Shown here: positions 14,506-22,836 of the stretch, piece by piece | Layout: the number at the start of each line of letters is the position of its first letter | Numbering within the stretch: the first letter of the stretch is position 1 | Source of the DNA: CAVOKN01 sp963696505 | Lineage (GTDB): Bacteria > Pseudomonadota > Gammaproteobacteria > Burkholderiales > Rhodocyclaceae | Direction: 5' to 3' | NCBI GenBank assembly: GCA_963696505.1 | Contig: CAVOKN010000032.1 | Coordinates: 1 to 42,227 of the forward strand | DNA length: 42,227 nucleotides | Notes under the pieces: generated by a model | The model's database searches: none | The model's input: only the letters and a program-made list of their open reading frames with translations | What the model was told of the DNA's origin: nothing | Made by a program: the position numbers and the translations under genes

Positions 14506-16875
14506 TCAGGGCGCTGCAGACACGATGAGTTGTCGGGTGTCGGTCCGGCCCGCGTCGTCCACCGCGCGCAATGCATAGCGCCCCGGGCCGGGCGGCGCCC
14601 AGGACAGGGTGCGACCCCGACTTGCCTTGCCGATATAGTGGTCGTCGGCGAACCAGAAAATCTGAGTGGCATCGGCCCCGACACTGGCGTGCAGGGAGAT
14701 GGCATGCTGCTCGGGCCGGCCGATGCGAAGCGCGTAGCTGACGCCGCGCAGCGGCGAGGTGATCTTCGGTGAAATGCCGTCGGCGGGCGCTTCGACGGTG
14801 GTGCAGCCCGGGGTGAGCGGCGGCGGGGTGCGCCGCGGCAGGCCGGCCTGGCGAAAGACTTGCAGCATGTCCGAGGACCAGAACTCGAACACCTCGGTGC
14901 GGGTGCGTCCCGGCCGGTAGGGCGGGCAGGCGGCGAGCCCGCTGTCCAGGTCTATGGTCACCGCGCGGTGCAGGCTGCTGACGCGGATCGGCGACTTGCC
15001 GGGGATGAACCAGGTCGAGGCGTGCTGCGGACACTGACTATTGGGCAGATCGCCCGAGGCGGCACAGACTTCGATCCGCGCCAGGTTCGGCGGCTGGCGC
15101 CATGCGGGCGCATGGAGGCCGGGCAGGGCGGCGGCGATGGAATCCACCAGTTCGAAGAACAGCGGCGCAGCGGCCTGGATGCCGACTAGCGCCGGATTCG
15201 GACTGTTGTCGAAGTTGCCCAGCCAGACCACCAGCACGTAGGGGCCGAAGCTGCCGGCGGTCCAGGCGTCGCGGAAGCCGTGGGAAGTGCCGGTCTTCCA
15301 GTGCACGGAGAGCCTGGCGGCATCGAGGTTCGCCAGCGCAATATCCGGGCGCGGGTTCTGGCGCAGCATGTCGAGGGTGACGAAGGCCGCCTCCTCGCTC
15401 AGCAGGCGTATGCCTTTGTCTTCGAGATCGGAGGGCCGGCTGCGCAATTCCCGTAGCACGCCGCGGTTGGCGAGCAGGGCGTAGAGCTTCGCCAGTTCCT
15501 CCATCGTCGCTTCCGCGCCGCCCAGCACCAGCGCCAGGCCGTAGTGGGATTCGGCCGCGAGGCGGGAGATGCCGGCGGCGCGCAGGAAGTCGTAAAGGCT
15601 GGGGTTGCCCAGCCGCGCCGCCAGGGCAATCGCCGGGACGTTGCGGCTGCGGTTGAGCGCCTCGGTGGCGGTGAGGGGACCGCTGAAGCGGCCGTCGAAG
15701 TTCTCCGGGCTGTAGGCGCCGAAGGATTGGGGCGCGTCCTTGAGCACGGTGAGGGGATGCAGCAGGCCCTGTTCGAGGGCCAGGGCGTAGATGAAGGGTT
15801 TGAGCGCCGACCCCGGCGAGCGCTTGGCCTGCAGCGCGCTCACCTGGCCGGCGATGGAAGTGTCGAAGAAATCCGCCGAGCCCACCGCGGCCTTGATACC
15901 CATGTCCCGCGTATCGACCAGCAGCGCGGCCGCGTTGCGGATGCCGAGGCGTTGCTGGCGCTTGACGTAGGCGCGCAGGTGGCGTTCGACGAGGCGTTGC
16001 AGGCCGAGGTCCAGGGTGGTGTCGATCTGGGTGGCGCCGTCGTTTGCCGCCAGCAGCGCATCGACGAAGTGGGGGGCGTGAAAGGGCAGGGCGCGGCTGC
16101 TGCGCGATACGGACGGCATGAGCAAGCCGGCCTGCTCGGCAGTCGTGCCGTGGCGCTGCGCCCAGGTCTGAGCCAGCAGGCCGAAGGCTCTCTTCAGTTC
16201 GGCGTTCGATGCCGATGGCTTGCGCCGCGACGGGTTCTGGGGAATCACCGCCAGGGCGATGGCCTCCGTCGCCGACAGCGCGTCGGCCCGTTTGCCGAAG
16301 TGGATCAGGCTTGCCGCTCCCACGCCTTCGATATTGCCGCCGTAGGGCGCGAGGTTGAGATAGGCCTCCAGGATCTCGGCCTTGGTGAAAGTCAGTTCCA
16401 ACAGGACGGCTCTGAGGATCTGTTCGAGCTTGCCGGCCGGTGTGCGGGTGTCGAGGCGGTGGAGGCGCCGCGCGAGCTGCATGGTGAGCGTCGAGCCGCC
16501 CACCCGCCGCCCGCCACGCAGGTAGGTGTCGAAGGCGGCGCGGCCAAGCGCCAGGGGATCGACGCCGGGATGCCAGTGGAAACGGCGATCCTCGTACAGC
16601 AGCACCGCTTCGACGAGCAGCGGCGAAATCCTCTCGATCGGTGTCCACAGCCGGTACTGCTCATCGGCGGCCAGCGTCAGGCGCAGCAGGCGTTTGTCGG
16701 CGCCATAGACAGCGACCGACGAAGGGAACCGTTGAGCGAGCGGCTCGTGGGGCAGCACCCGCGGCAGCAGTGGAAAGGCGAACGCAAGGGACAGAGGAAT
16801 GGCCAGAAACAGCCGGCGCCGCAGGCGGCGTTGGTAGGGTGCGCCATGCGCACCGCTCGGCGGAACGGAAACCAC
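14506..16875 (-). CDS. pbpC: Penicillin-binding protein 1C (bifunctional)
   Basis: This protein has 789 residues from a GTG at 16875. After a short cytoplasmic basic stretch and one membrane anchor (LFLAIPLSLAFAFPLLPRVL) comes the glycosyltransferase-51 domain (EDRRFHWHPGVDPLAL, GGSTLTMQLARRL). The transpeptidase follows with the KRSPGSALKPFIYAL box (SXXK-like), SRNVPA and KTGTS. A C-terminal BiPBP_C domain completes the PbpC layout. It polymerises and cross-links peptidoglycan. No ATG lies near the natural N-terminus, and the GTG falls within a REP-like element, so the start is uncertain by several codons. It is the last gene of the arn run. Confidence 0.9.
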   Translation of the reverse strand: MVSVPPSGAHGAPYQRRLRRRLFLAIPLSLAFAFPLLPRVLPHEPLAQRFPSSVAVYGADKRLLRLTLAADEQYRLWTPIERISPLLVEAVLLYEDRRFHWHPGVDPLALGRAAFDTYLRGGRRVGGSTLTMQLARRLHRLDTRTPAGKLEQILRAVLLELTFTKAEILEAYLNLAPYGGNIEGVGAASLIHFGKRADALSATEAIALAVIPQNPSRRKPSASNAELKRAFGLLAQTWAQRHGTTAEQAGLLMPSVSRSSRALPFHAPHFVDALLAANDGATQIDTTLDLGLQRLVERHLRAYVKRQQRLGIRNAAALLVDTRDMGIKAAVGSADFFDTSIAGQVSALQAKRSPGSALKPFIYALALEQGLLHPLTVLKDAPQSFGAYSPENFDGRFSGPLTATEALNRSRNVPAIALAARLGNPSLYDFLRAAGISRLAAESHYGLALVLGGAEATMEELAKLYALLANRGVLRELRSRPSDLEDKGIRLLSEEAAFVTLDMLRQNPRPDIALANLDAARLSVHWKTGTSHGFRDAWTAGSFGPYVLVVWLGNFDNSPNPALVGIQAAAPLFFELVDSIAAALPGLHAPAWRQPPNLARIEVCAASGDLPNSQCPQHASTWFIPGKSPIRVSSLHRAVTIDLDSGLAACPPYRPGRTRTEVFEFWSSDMLQVFRQAGLPRRTPPPLTPGCTTVEAPADGISPKITSPLRGVSYALRIGRPEQHAISLHASVGADATQIFWFADDHYIGKASRGRTLSWAPPGPGRYALRAVDDAGRTDTRQLIVSAAP

Positions 16876-16887
16876 CGAACGCCCTAC
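16834..16887. repeat. REP/BIME-like element between arnD and pbpC (copy 2)
   Basis: The element begins with GTAGGGTGCGCCATGCGCAC on the plus strand and ends with CGCCCTAC-like sequence at the other edge, so GTAGGG marks both outer ends. The first 22 bp are identical to the reverse complement of the copy at 27411-27456. The arnD stop TAG (16884-16886) lies in one edge and the pbpC N-terminus is read from its interior. Confidence 0.6.
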
Positions 16888-17795
16888 GCCAGGAACTCGT
16901 CCCCCTGCACCATCAGGGTTCCCGAGCGCCCTGGCACCTCGCCGCGCTGCATTTCGTGGTGGGGCAGGATGTCCAGCAGCAGCACCTCGTAGATGCCGCG
17001 GGTGGCGGTCAGGGTGTAGCCCTGCTCGCGCCAGCCCGCCAGCAAACGCTCGAACACCGGTGCCAGCTTCATCCCTTCCATCTCCGCGTGCAGCGTATAG
17101 ACGTGGCCGTAGGGGGTGCATTCCTCTGTCATCGCGAGGAGGTGTTCGTGCACCTTGTCCGGAGTAATGCCGTCCAGCCCGATCAGTTCGTCCAGGGTGG
17201 GCAGGGTGGTGGGCAGTTGCGGGCAGCGGATGATCTCGGCATGCTGCACCGGCATGAAGGGGTGGCGGCCGCGGGTATCGGCGCAGTACTCGAAGCCCAG
17301 GCGCTGGGTCAGCCGCAGGGCGTGGGCGTTCATCTGCCAGCCGGCGGCGCCGTGGGTCAGCGGGGCCTCGCCGAAGATCTCGTGGAAGCGCTCGCAGGCC
17401 TTCTCCATCTCGGCCCTGGTCCAGTCGACGCCGGCGTGCTCGACGCCGTCCTGCCACTTGACATGGTCCCAGGTGTGGATGCCCACCTCGAACCCGGCGT
17501 CGCGCACCGCCCGCAGCGTGTCGGCGCAGCGCCGCCCGATGTCGGGCCCCGGCAGCAGCGTGCCGTAGAGCAGTGTGCGCAGGCCGTAGTGCTCGACCAC
17601 CGAAGTGCGCGACACCTTCTTCATGAAGCCGGGACGGAACACCCGCTTGAGCGCTCGGCCGGTGTGGTCGGGTCCCAGGGAAAACAGGAAGGTCGCCTGG
17701 GCCTCGTTCTGTTTCAGGATCTCCACCAGGCGCGGCACCCCCTCCCGTGTGCCGCGGAAGGTGTCCACGTCCACCTTGAGGGCGAGGCGCTTCAC
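16884..17795 (-). CDS. arnD: ArnD-type polysaccharide deacetylase
   Basis: The 303-residue protein belongs to the NodB polysaccharide deacetylase family. It starts KRLALKVDVDTFRGTREGVP, with the metal-binding Asp in KVDVDT, and has HTWDHVKWQDG as the His motif. ArnD removes the formyl group from undecaprenyl-phosphate-4-deoxy-4-formamido-L-arabinose before transfer to lipid A. The start is a GTG at 17795 that overlaps the TGA of the GNAT gene (GTGA). Other arn genes lie directly upstream, which supports the role over generic chitin-type deacetylases. The TAG stop lies in a REP-like repeat. Confidence 0.85.
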   Translation of the reverse strand: MKRLALKVDVDTFRGTREGVPRLVEILKQNEAQATFLFSLGPDHTGRALKRVFRPGFMKKVSRTSVVEHYGLRTLLYGTLLPGPDIGRRCADTLRAVRDAGFEVGIHTWDHVKWQDGVEHAGVDWTRAEMEKACERFHEIFGEAPLTHGAAGWQMNAHALRLTQRLGFEYCADTRGRHPFMPVQHAEIIRCPQLPTTLPTLDELIGLDGITPDKVHEHLLAMTEECTPYGHVYTLHAEMEGMKLAPVFERLLAGWREQGYTLTATRGIYEVLLLDILPHHEMQRGEVPGRSGTLMVQGDEFLA

Positions 17796-18292
17796 GCTTC
17801 GCCCGCCGCCAGGCGCCTGAGCGCCTCGCCGGTGATGCGGGTGATGCGCCAGTCGGGCAGCACCTTGGCGCCGAGCTTCCCGTAGAACTGCTGGGCGCCG
17901 GTGTTCCAGTCCAGCACGGCCCATTCGAAGCGGCCGCAGTCCCGCTCCACCGCGATGCGGGCGATGTGTTCCAGTAGCGCGCGGCCGACGCCGGCGCCGC
18001 GCGCGGCGGGCTGGACGTAGATGTCCTCGAGGTAGAGGCCGGGTTTGCCGAGGAAGGTGGAGAAGTTGCGGAAGTAGAGCGCAAAGGCCACCGGCGCAGC
18101 CGCCTCGTCACCGGCCGGCCACACCAGCAGCGCCTCGGCCCCCGGCAGCGGGCCGAACAATGCGGTGTGCATGCGCTGCGGAGTGTTCTCGCAGAGGTGC
18201 GTCAGGTGCTCGAACTCGGCCAGCTCGTGGATCAGGGCGAGGAGCCGGGAGACGTCCTGCTCCCGCACCGGGCGGATTTCAAACCCTTGCAT
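17792..18292 (-). CDS. GNAT-family N-acetyltransferase
   Basis: A 166-residue GCN5-related acetyltransferase. The start MQGFEIRPVREQDVSRLL gives the usual beta1-alpha1. The acetyl-CoA loop reads VQPAARGAGVGRALL, followed by FEWAVLDWNTGAQQFYGKLGA. LYLEDIYVQPAARG resembles the spermidine/diamine acetyltransferase group. It sits between the arnA decarboxylase half and arnD and overlaps arnD by 4 bp, so it is made with the lipid A modification enzymes. Whether it acts on the aminoarabinose pathway or on a polyamine is unknown. Confidence 0.8.
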   Translation of the reverse strand: MQGFEIRPVREQDVSRLLALIHELAEFEHLTHLCENTPQRMHTALFGPLPGAEALLVWPAGDEAAAPVAFALYFRNFSTFLGKPGLYLEDIYVQPAARGAGVGRALLEHIARIAVERDCGRFEWAVLDWNTGAQQFYGKLGAKVLPDWRITRITGEALRRLAAGEA

Positions 18293-18302
18293 CGAGCCGC
18301 GC

Positions 18303-19346
18303 CTAGTCCACCAGGCTGCGCGCTTCGGCGACATGCCCGCGGTAGGCCTCGAAGATGTGGCGCAGCGCTTCCTGCATGCTGACTTTCGGCGCCCAGCCGA
18401 GGTCGCGCATGGTGTTGTCGATCTTCGGCACGCGGTTCTGCACGTCCTGGTAACCCTTGCCGTAGTAGTCGCCCGAGGTGGTCTCGACGAGCGGCACCTG
18501 TGCCGCCGTGTCGCGGTACTCGGGATATTCTTTCGCCATCGCGAGCATCATGGTGGCGAGCTCGCGCACCGAGTAGTTGTTGCGCGGGTTGCCGATGTTG
18601 TAGATGTTGCCGCTGGCCACGCCACCCGGGTTGGCGATGATCTGCATCAGCGCCGCGATGCCGTCGTCGATGTAGGTGAAGGCGCGCTTCTGGCCGCCGC
18701 CGTCCACCAGCTTGATCGGCTCGCCGCGGACGATGTGGCCGAGGAACTGGGTGATCACACGCGAGCTGCCTTCCTTGGGCGTGTTGATCGAGTCCAGCCC
18801 GGCGCCTATCCAGTTGAAGGGCCGGAACAGTGTGTAGTCCAGGCCCTCCTGCTGGCCGTAGCCGGCGATCACCCGGTCCATCAACTGCTTGGCGCAGGCG
18901 TAGATCCAGCGCGGCTTGTTGATCGGCCCATACACCAGGTGCGAAGCCTCCGGGTCGAACTCGGCGTCGCCGCACATGCCATAGACCTCGGAGGTGGACG
19001 GGAAGATCACCCGTTTGCCATAGCGCACGCAGTCGCGGACGATCGGCAGATTGGCCTCGAAGTCCAGCTCGAACACCCGCAGCGGCTCGCGCACGTAGGT
19101 GGCCGGGGTGGCGATCGCGACCAGCGGCAGCACCGTGTCGCACTTCTTGACATGGTAGGCGATCCACTCCTTGTTGATGGTGATGTCGCCCTCGAAGAAG
19201 TGGAAGCGCGGCTGGTCCAGCAGATCGGCGACGCGCTCGGTCTGCATGTCCATGCCATAGACCTCCCAGTCGGTGCTGGCGAGGATGCGCTGGGACAGGT
19301 GATGGCCGATGAAACCGTTGACGCCGAGTATGAGGACTCTTTTCAT
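18303..19346 (-). CDS. arnA: UDP-glucuronate decarboxylase (ArnA C-terminal half as a separate protein)
   Basis: This 347-residue SDR enzyme matches the dehydrogenase/decarboxylase half of E. coli ArnA. It has an NAD-binding GVNGFIGHHLSQRIL at residues 8-22, the STSEVYG segment, and the active-site Tyr and Lys in WIYACAKQLMDRVI. GDYYGKGYQDVQNRVPKI is typical of ArnA. It oxidises and decarboxylates UDP-glucuronate to UDP-4-keto-arabinose (Ara4O), which ArnB aminates. In enterobacteria this is fused to the formyltransferase; here the two are separate genes 19 bp apart, with a heptamer tandem repeat overlapping the boundary. Confidence 0.88.
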   Translation of the reverse strand: MKRVLILGVNGFIGHHLSQRILASTDWEVYGMDMQTERVADLLDQPRFHFFEGDITINKEWIAYHVKKCDTVLPLVAIATPATYVREPLRVFELDFEANLPIVRDCVRYGKRVIFPSTSEVYGMCGDAEFDPEASHLVYGPINKPRWIYACAKQLMDRVIAGYGQQEGLDYTLFRPFNWIGAGLDSINTPKEGSSRVITQFLGHIVRGEPIKLVDGGGQKRAFTYIDDGIAALMQIIANPGGVASGNIYNIGNPRNNYSVRELATMMLAMAKEYPEYRDTAAQVPLVETTSGDYYGKGYQDVQNRVPKIDNTMRDLGWAPKVSMQEALRHIFEAYRGHVAEARSLVD

Positions 19347-19348
19347 GG

Positions 19349-19383
19349 GATTCAGGATTCAGGATCTAGGATTCAGGATTCAG
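19349..19383. repeat. Five tandem heptamers (GATTCAG)
   Basis: Five units follow one another: GATTCAG, GATTCAG, GATCTAG, GATTCAG, GATTCAG. The third unit is a variant, and its CTA (19366-19368) is the complement of the TAG stop of the formyltransferase gene. Slippage here would alter the C-terminus or the distance to the next gene. Confidence 0.85.
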
Positions 19384-20289
19384 CGGCAAACCCGCGCCGA
19401 CTACGGCGTCATCGGGCGATAGAGGCTTGCCGTTCAGTTCGGCCTGGAGGATGCGCAGCAGTTGGCCGTCGCCGCACTGGGCGAGGATCCGGCCTTCGTA
19501 GGCGAAGAGGGTCGGTGCGCTGTGCGGGCCTTGTTCGCCCATCGGGCTCAGGCTGCGCAGGATGCGCAGGTGGCCCCAGGCGTGGTCGCTGAAGGCGCCG
19601 GGGTAGGGCGGGGCCACGCCGCGGACCAGGTCGTGGATCTCACTGGCGGGCTGGTTCCAGGCTATGCGGCCGTCCTCGGACTTGCGGCCGCCGAAGTACG
19701 AGCCTTGGGCGAGATCCTGTTCCCGGGCTTGCGCCGTGCCGGCGATCAGCCAGGGCAGCGCGCGGTCGAGGACGATCTCCGCCACCACCGTGACCTTGTT
19801 GAAAACATCGAGGGCGGTATCGTCGGGAAGGATGGGCACCGCCATCTGGTCGACAATCCGTCCGGCATCGGGCTTGGCGACCATCTCGTGCAGCGTGGCG
19901 CCGGTCTCGCGCTCGCCGCGGATCACCGCCCAGTTCACCGGCACGCGCCCGCGGTACTCCGGCAGCAGCGAGCCGTGCAGGTTGTAGGCACCGCGACCGG
20001 CGCAGGCGAGCAGTTCCGGTTTGAGCATCTGCCGATAGTAGAAGGAGAACAGGAATTCGGGTTGCAGCGCCGCGACGCGGGCCACGACTTCAGAATCGTT
20101 CGCGTCCTCGGGCGTGATCGCCGGGATGTCGTGGCGCGCCGCCAGTTCCGCCACGCTGTCGAACCAGATGGTTTCCTGCGGGTTGTCGCGGTGGGTCAGC
20201 ACCAGCGGCACCTCGACGCCATGGGCCAGCAGCACCGACAGGCAGCGCACGCCGACGTTGTGGTAGGCGAAGACGACCGCGCGGATCAT
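19366..20289 (-). CDS. arnA: UDP-Ara4N formyltransferase (ArnA N-terminal half as a separate protein)
   Basis: The 307-residue protein matches the methionyl-tRNA formyltransferase-like half of ArnA: MIRAVVFAYHNVGVRCL at the start, the N10-formyl-THF site with FYYRQML, and the catalytic NLHGSLLPEYRGRVP. It formylates UDP-4-amino-4-deoxy-L-arabinose so the sugar can be transferred by ArnC. The ATG at 20289 overlaps the arnC stop by 4 bp. Its last residues (LNPES) come from the heptamer array 19349-19383. Confidence 0.88.
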   Translation of the reverse strand: MIRAVVFAYHNVGVRCLSVLLAHGVEVPLVLTHRDNPQETIWFDSVAELAARHDIPAITPEDANDSEVVARVAALQPEFLFSFYYRQMLKPELLACAGRGAYNLHGSLLPEYRGRVPVNWAVIRGERETGATLHEMVAKPDAGRIVDQMAVPILPDDTALDVFNKVTVVAEIVLDRALPWLIAGTAQAREQDLAQGSYFGGRKSEDGRIAWNQPASEIHDLVRGVAPPYPGAFSDHAWGHLRILRSLSPMGEQGPHSAPTLFAYEGRILAQCGDGQLLRILQAELNGKPLSPDDAVVGAGLPLNPES

Positions 20290-21329
20290 GGGGAGGATCG
20301 AGGACCGAGGGATGAGGATTGAGGATCGAGGATCGATGGTTCAGTTGAAACCGCGAGGGCGTCCTGGCTCGTACGCTCTGGCAGCGATGGCATCGTGCTC
20401 TGCTCCAGGATTGCCTGGATCAGGTAGCGCGGCCGGTGGCGGACCTGCTGGTAAATGCGGCCGACATACTCGCCGAGCAGGCCGACGGCGAACAGCAGGA
20501 TGCCGAGCAGGAAGAAGGCGATGCCGAAAAGGGTGAACAGACCCTCAGCCTCGGGACCGACGACGATACGGCGGATCGTCAGCAAAACCACCAGGGCGGC
20601 CGACAGCAGCGACAGGACGATTCCGGCCATCGACACCATCTGCAGAGGAACGACGGAGAAACCGGTGGTGAGGTCGAAGTTGAGGCGGACCAGGCTGTAG
20701 AGCGAGTACTTGGATTCGCCCGCGGCGCGCTCCTCGTGGGCCACCTCGATCTCGGTCGGCCGCTGGGCAAAGGTGTAGCCCAGCGCGGGGACGTAGGTGT
20801 TAACCTCGCGACAACTGTTGATTGCCTCCACCACGTTGCGGCCGTAGGCACGCATCATGCAGCCCTGGTCGGTGATGCGGATGCGGGTGAGGCGGTCGCG
20901 CAGACGGTTCATGGCGCGGGAGGCGACGCGCCGCCAGGCCGAGTCCTGGCGCAACCGGCGGATGGTACCGACGTAGTCGTGGCCCTCGCGCGCCTTGGCC
21001 AGCAGCCTGCCGATCTCCTCCGGCGGGTTCTGCAGGTCGGCGTCCAGCGTCACCACGATGTCGCCGCGGCAGTATTCGAAGCCAGCGAGTATCGCCATGT
21101 GCTGGCCGAAGTTGGAGCTGAACAGCACCGCCCGCGTCACGTCCGGCCGGCGCTGAAACTGCTCCCGCAGCAGGGCCGCGGAGCGGTCGCGGCTGCCGTC
21201 GTTCACAAAGACGATCTCGTAGCTCGTGCCCAGCGCGTCCAGCGCCGGATAGAGCCGCGCGAAGAGCAGCGGCAGGCCGGCTTCCTCGTTGTACACGGGG
21301 ATGACGACGGAAAGTTCGGGCCTGCTCAC
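20286..21329 (-). CDS. arnC: ArnC-type undecaprenyl-phosphate glycosyltransferase
   Basis: The 347-residue protein is a family 2 glycosyltransferase followed by two C-terminal membrane helices (SMAGIVLSLLSAALVVLLTI and FTLFGIAFFLLGILLFAVGL). It starts MSRPELSVVIPVYNEEAGL and has VTLDADLQNPPEEIG with the DXD-like motif, and RITDQGCMMRAYGRNVVEAI. ArnC moves formylated aminoarabinose to undecaprenyl phosphate. The C-terminal tail (about 16 residues) is encoded by a heptamer tandem array and is not family sequence. It is coupled by 4-bp overlaps with arnB above and the formyltransferase below. Confidence 0.88.
   Translation of the reverse strand: MSRPELSVVIPVYNEEAGLPLLFARLYPALDALGTSYEIVFVNDGSRDRSAALLREQFQRRPDVTRAVLFSSNFGQHMAILAGFEYCRGDIVVTLDADLQNPPEEIGRLLAKAREGHDYVGTIRRLRQDSAWRRVASRAMNRLRDRLTRIRITDQGCMMRAYGRNVVEAINSCREVNTYVPALGYTFAQRPTEIEVAHEERAAGESKYSLYSLVRLNFDLTTGFSVVPLQMVSMAGIVLSLLSAALVVLLTIRRIVVGPEAEGLFTLFGIAFFLLGILLFAVGLLGEYVGRIYQQVRHRPRYLIQAILEQSTMPSLPERTSQDALAVSTEPSILDPQSSSLGPRSSP
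20293..20334. repeat. Six tandem heptamers (GAGGATC) inside the arnC 3' end
   Basis: GAGGATC, GAGGACC, GAGGGAT, GAGGATT, GAGGATC and GAGGATC follow in tandem. Three units make 21 bp, so the encoded tail has a seven-residue period (ILDPQSS, SLGPRSS). A change by one unit would shift the frame of the arnC tail and its overlap with the next gene. Confidence 0.85.
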
Positions 21330-22468
21330 TTGCGCTTCTCCCGCAGGATGGCCGCGACAGCTTCCACCACCCGGTCCACATCGCCGTCGGCCATGGTGGG
21401 AAACAGCGGTAGCGTCACGATCTCGCGGCCGATGCGTTCGGCATGGGGAAACTGCCCCTCGCGGAAGCCCATGCGGCGGTAGGCGCTGAACAGATGTAGC
21501 GCCGGATAATGCACGCCGACGCCGATGCCGCGGGCGGCCATCGCCGCGGATGAAGTCGCCGCGGCTGAAATCGCGAGTTCATCGAGGGGCAGCGTGATCT
21601 GGAACATGTGCCAGTTGCCGTTCTCGAAGTCGCGCGGGGGCAGGCCGCAGCGCGGCTCGAAAGTCAGTGTCTGGAAGGCGGCGAAGTAGCGCCGGGCGAG
21701 TGCGCGGCGGCGTTCGGTCCAGTCGCCGAGGTGGGGCAACTGTCCGAGGCCGATGCGGGCGGCGATGTCGGTGAGGTTGAACTTGCCGCCGAACACGTCC
21801 ACGTCCATGCCGCCGTCAGCATCGCGCGCCACGCCCTGGAGCCGCAGCCGCTCGCACAGCGGTGCGTCGGCGGGGTCGGGAAGCACCAGGCAGCCGCCTT
21901 CGCCGGTGGTCATGTTCTTGTTGGGGTGGAAGCTGATCGAGACCAGGTCGCCGAAGCTGCCGATGCGCCGGCCCCCCCAGCTCGCGCCCATCGACTGCGC
22001 GGCGTCCTCGACTACGCGCAGGCGGTGGCGTCGGGCGATGTCGTAGAGGCGGTCGCGGTCCACCGGCAGGCCGGCGAGGTCCACCGGCATCAGGGCGCGG
22101 GTGCGGGGCGTGATCGCCGCCTCCAGCGCGGCGAGGTCGATGTTGCGGGTTGCCGGATCGACGTCCGCCAGCACCGGCACCGCGCCGGCGCGGACGATGA
22201 CGTTGGCGGTGGCGACCCAGGTGAGCGGCGCGGTGATCACTTCGTCGCCGGCTTGCACGCCGGCGAGCGCCAGCCCCACCTCCAGCGTCGCAGTGCCCGA
22301 GTTCATCGCCCGCACCGTGCGTCCGCCGAAGTAGTCCGACAGCGCAGCCTCGAAGGCCTTCACCTGGGGACCGCTGGTGATCCAGCCGCTGCGCAGCACC
22401 TCGGCCACGCCGGCGACGGTGTCCTCGTCGATGCTCGGGCGGGTGAAGGGAAGCAAGTCGTGCGTCAT
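21326..22468 (-). CDS. arnB: ArnB-type PLP aminotransferase
   Basis: This protein is a 380-residue DegT/DnrJ/EryC1/StrS aminotransferase. It starts MTHDLLPFTRPSIDEDTVAG. The PLP lysine is K184 in SFHPNKNMTTGEGG, and the cofactor loop is MNSGTATLEVGLALAG. ArnB converts UDP-4-keto-arabinose to UDP-4-amino-4-deoxy-L-arabinose with glutamate as amino donor. The ATG at 22468 overlaps the stop of the SMR gene by 4 bp, which fixes the start. Confidence 0.9.
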   Translation of the reverse strand: MTHDLLPFTRPSIDEDTVAGVAEVLRSGWITSGPQVKAFEAALSDYFGGRTVRAMNSGTATLEVGLALAGVQAGDEVITAPLTWVATANVIVRAGAVPVLADVDPATRNIDLAALEAAITPRTRALMPVDLAGLPVDRDRLYDIARRHRLRVVEDAAQSMGASWGGRRIGSFGDLVSISFHPNKNMTTGEGGCLVLPDPADAPLCERLRLQGVARDADGGMDVDVFGGKFNLTDIAARIGLGQLPHLGDWTERRRALARRYFAAFQTLTFEPRCGLPPRDFENGNWHMFQITLPLDELAISAAATSSAAMAARGIGVGVHYPALHLFSAYRRMGFREGQFPHAERIGREIVTLPLFPTMADGDVDRVVEAVAAILREKRK

Positions 22469-22836
22469 GATCGCGCCACCACGTAGACCCCCAGCACGAT
22501 GATGCCTATGCCCAGCATGCGCATTGGCGTCACCGCCTCGCCGAGCCAGAAATAGGCGACCACCGCATTCGCCACATAGCCGATGGACAGCATGGGATAG
22601 GCGATGCTCACCGGCACGCGCGAAAGAGCCATGATCCACACCACCAGGCTGATGACGTAGCAGGCCATGCCGCCGAGTATGTGCGGCTCGAACGCCAGCT
22701 TCATGCCCACCGGCAGCACGTTGTTGGCGTGGAATTCGAAGTGGCCGACGGCGTTGGTGCCAGCCTTGAGGAGCAACTGGGCGGCGGCGTTGAGCAGCAC
22801 GCCGGTGAGGATCAGGGCGAAGGACAGGGTGCTCAT
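22465..22836 (-). CDS. SMR/EamA-type flippase subunit (ArnE/F-like)
   Basis: The 123-residue protein has four hydrophobic helices (LSFALILTGVLLNAAAQLLL, GGMACYVISLVVWIMALS, AYPMLSIGYVANAVVAYFWL, MLGIGIIVLGVYVVA). This is the SMR layout used by ArnE and ArnF, which flip undecaprenyl-phosphate-aminoarabinose to the periplasm. Only one subunit gene is present, so it may act as a homodimer or pair with a partner elsewhere. 4-bp overlaps on both sides tie it to arnT and arnB. Confidence 0.8.
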   Translation of the reverse strand: MSTLSFALILTGVLLNAAAQLLLKAGTNAVGHFEFHANNVLPVGMKLAFEPHILGGMACYVISLVVWIMALSRVPVSIAYPMLSIGYVANAVVAYFWLGEAVTPMRMLGIGIIVLGVYVVARS

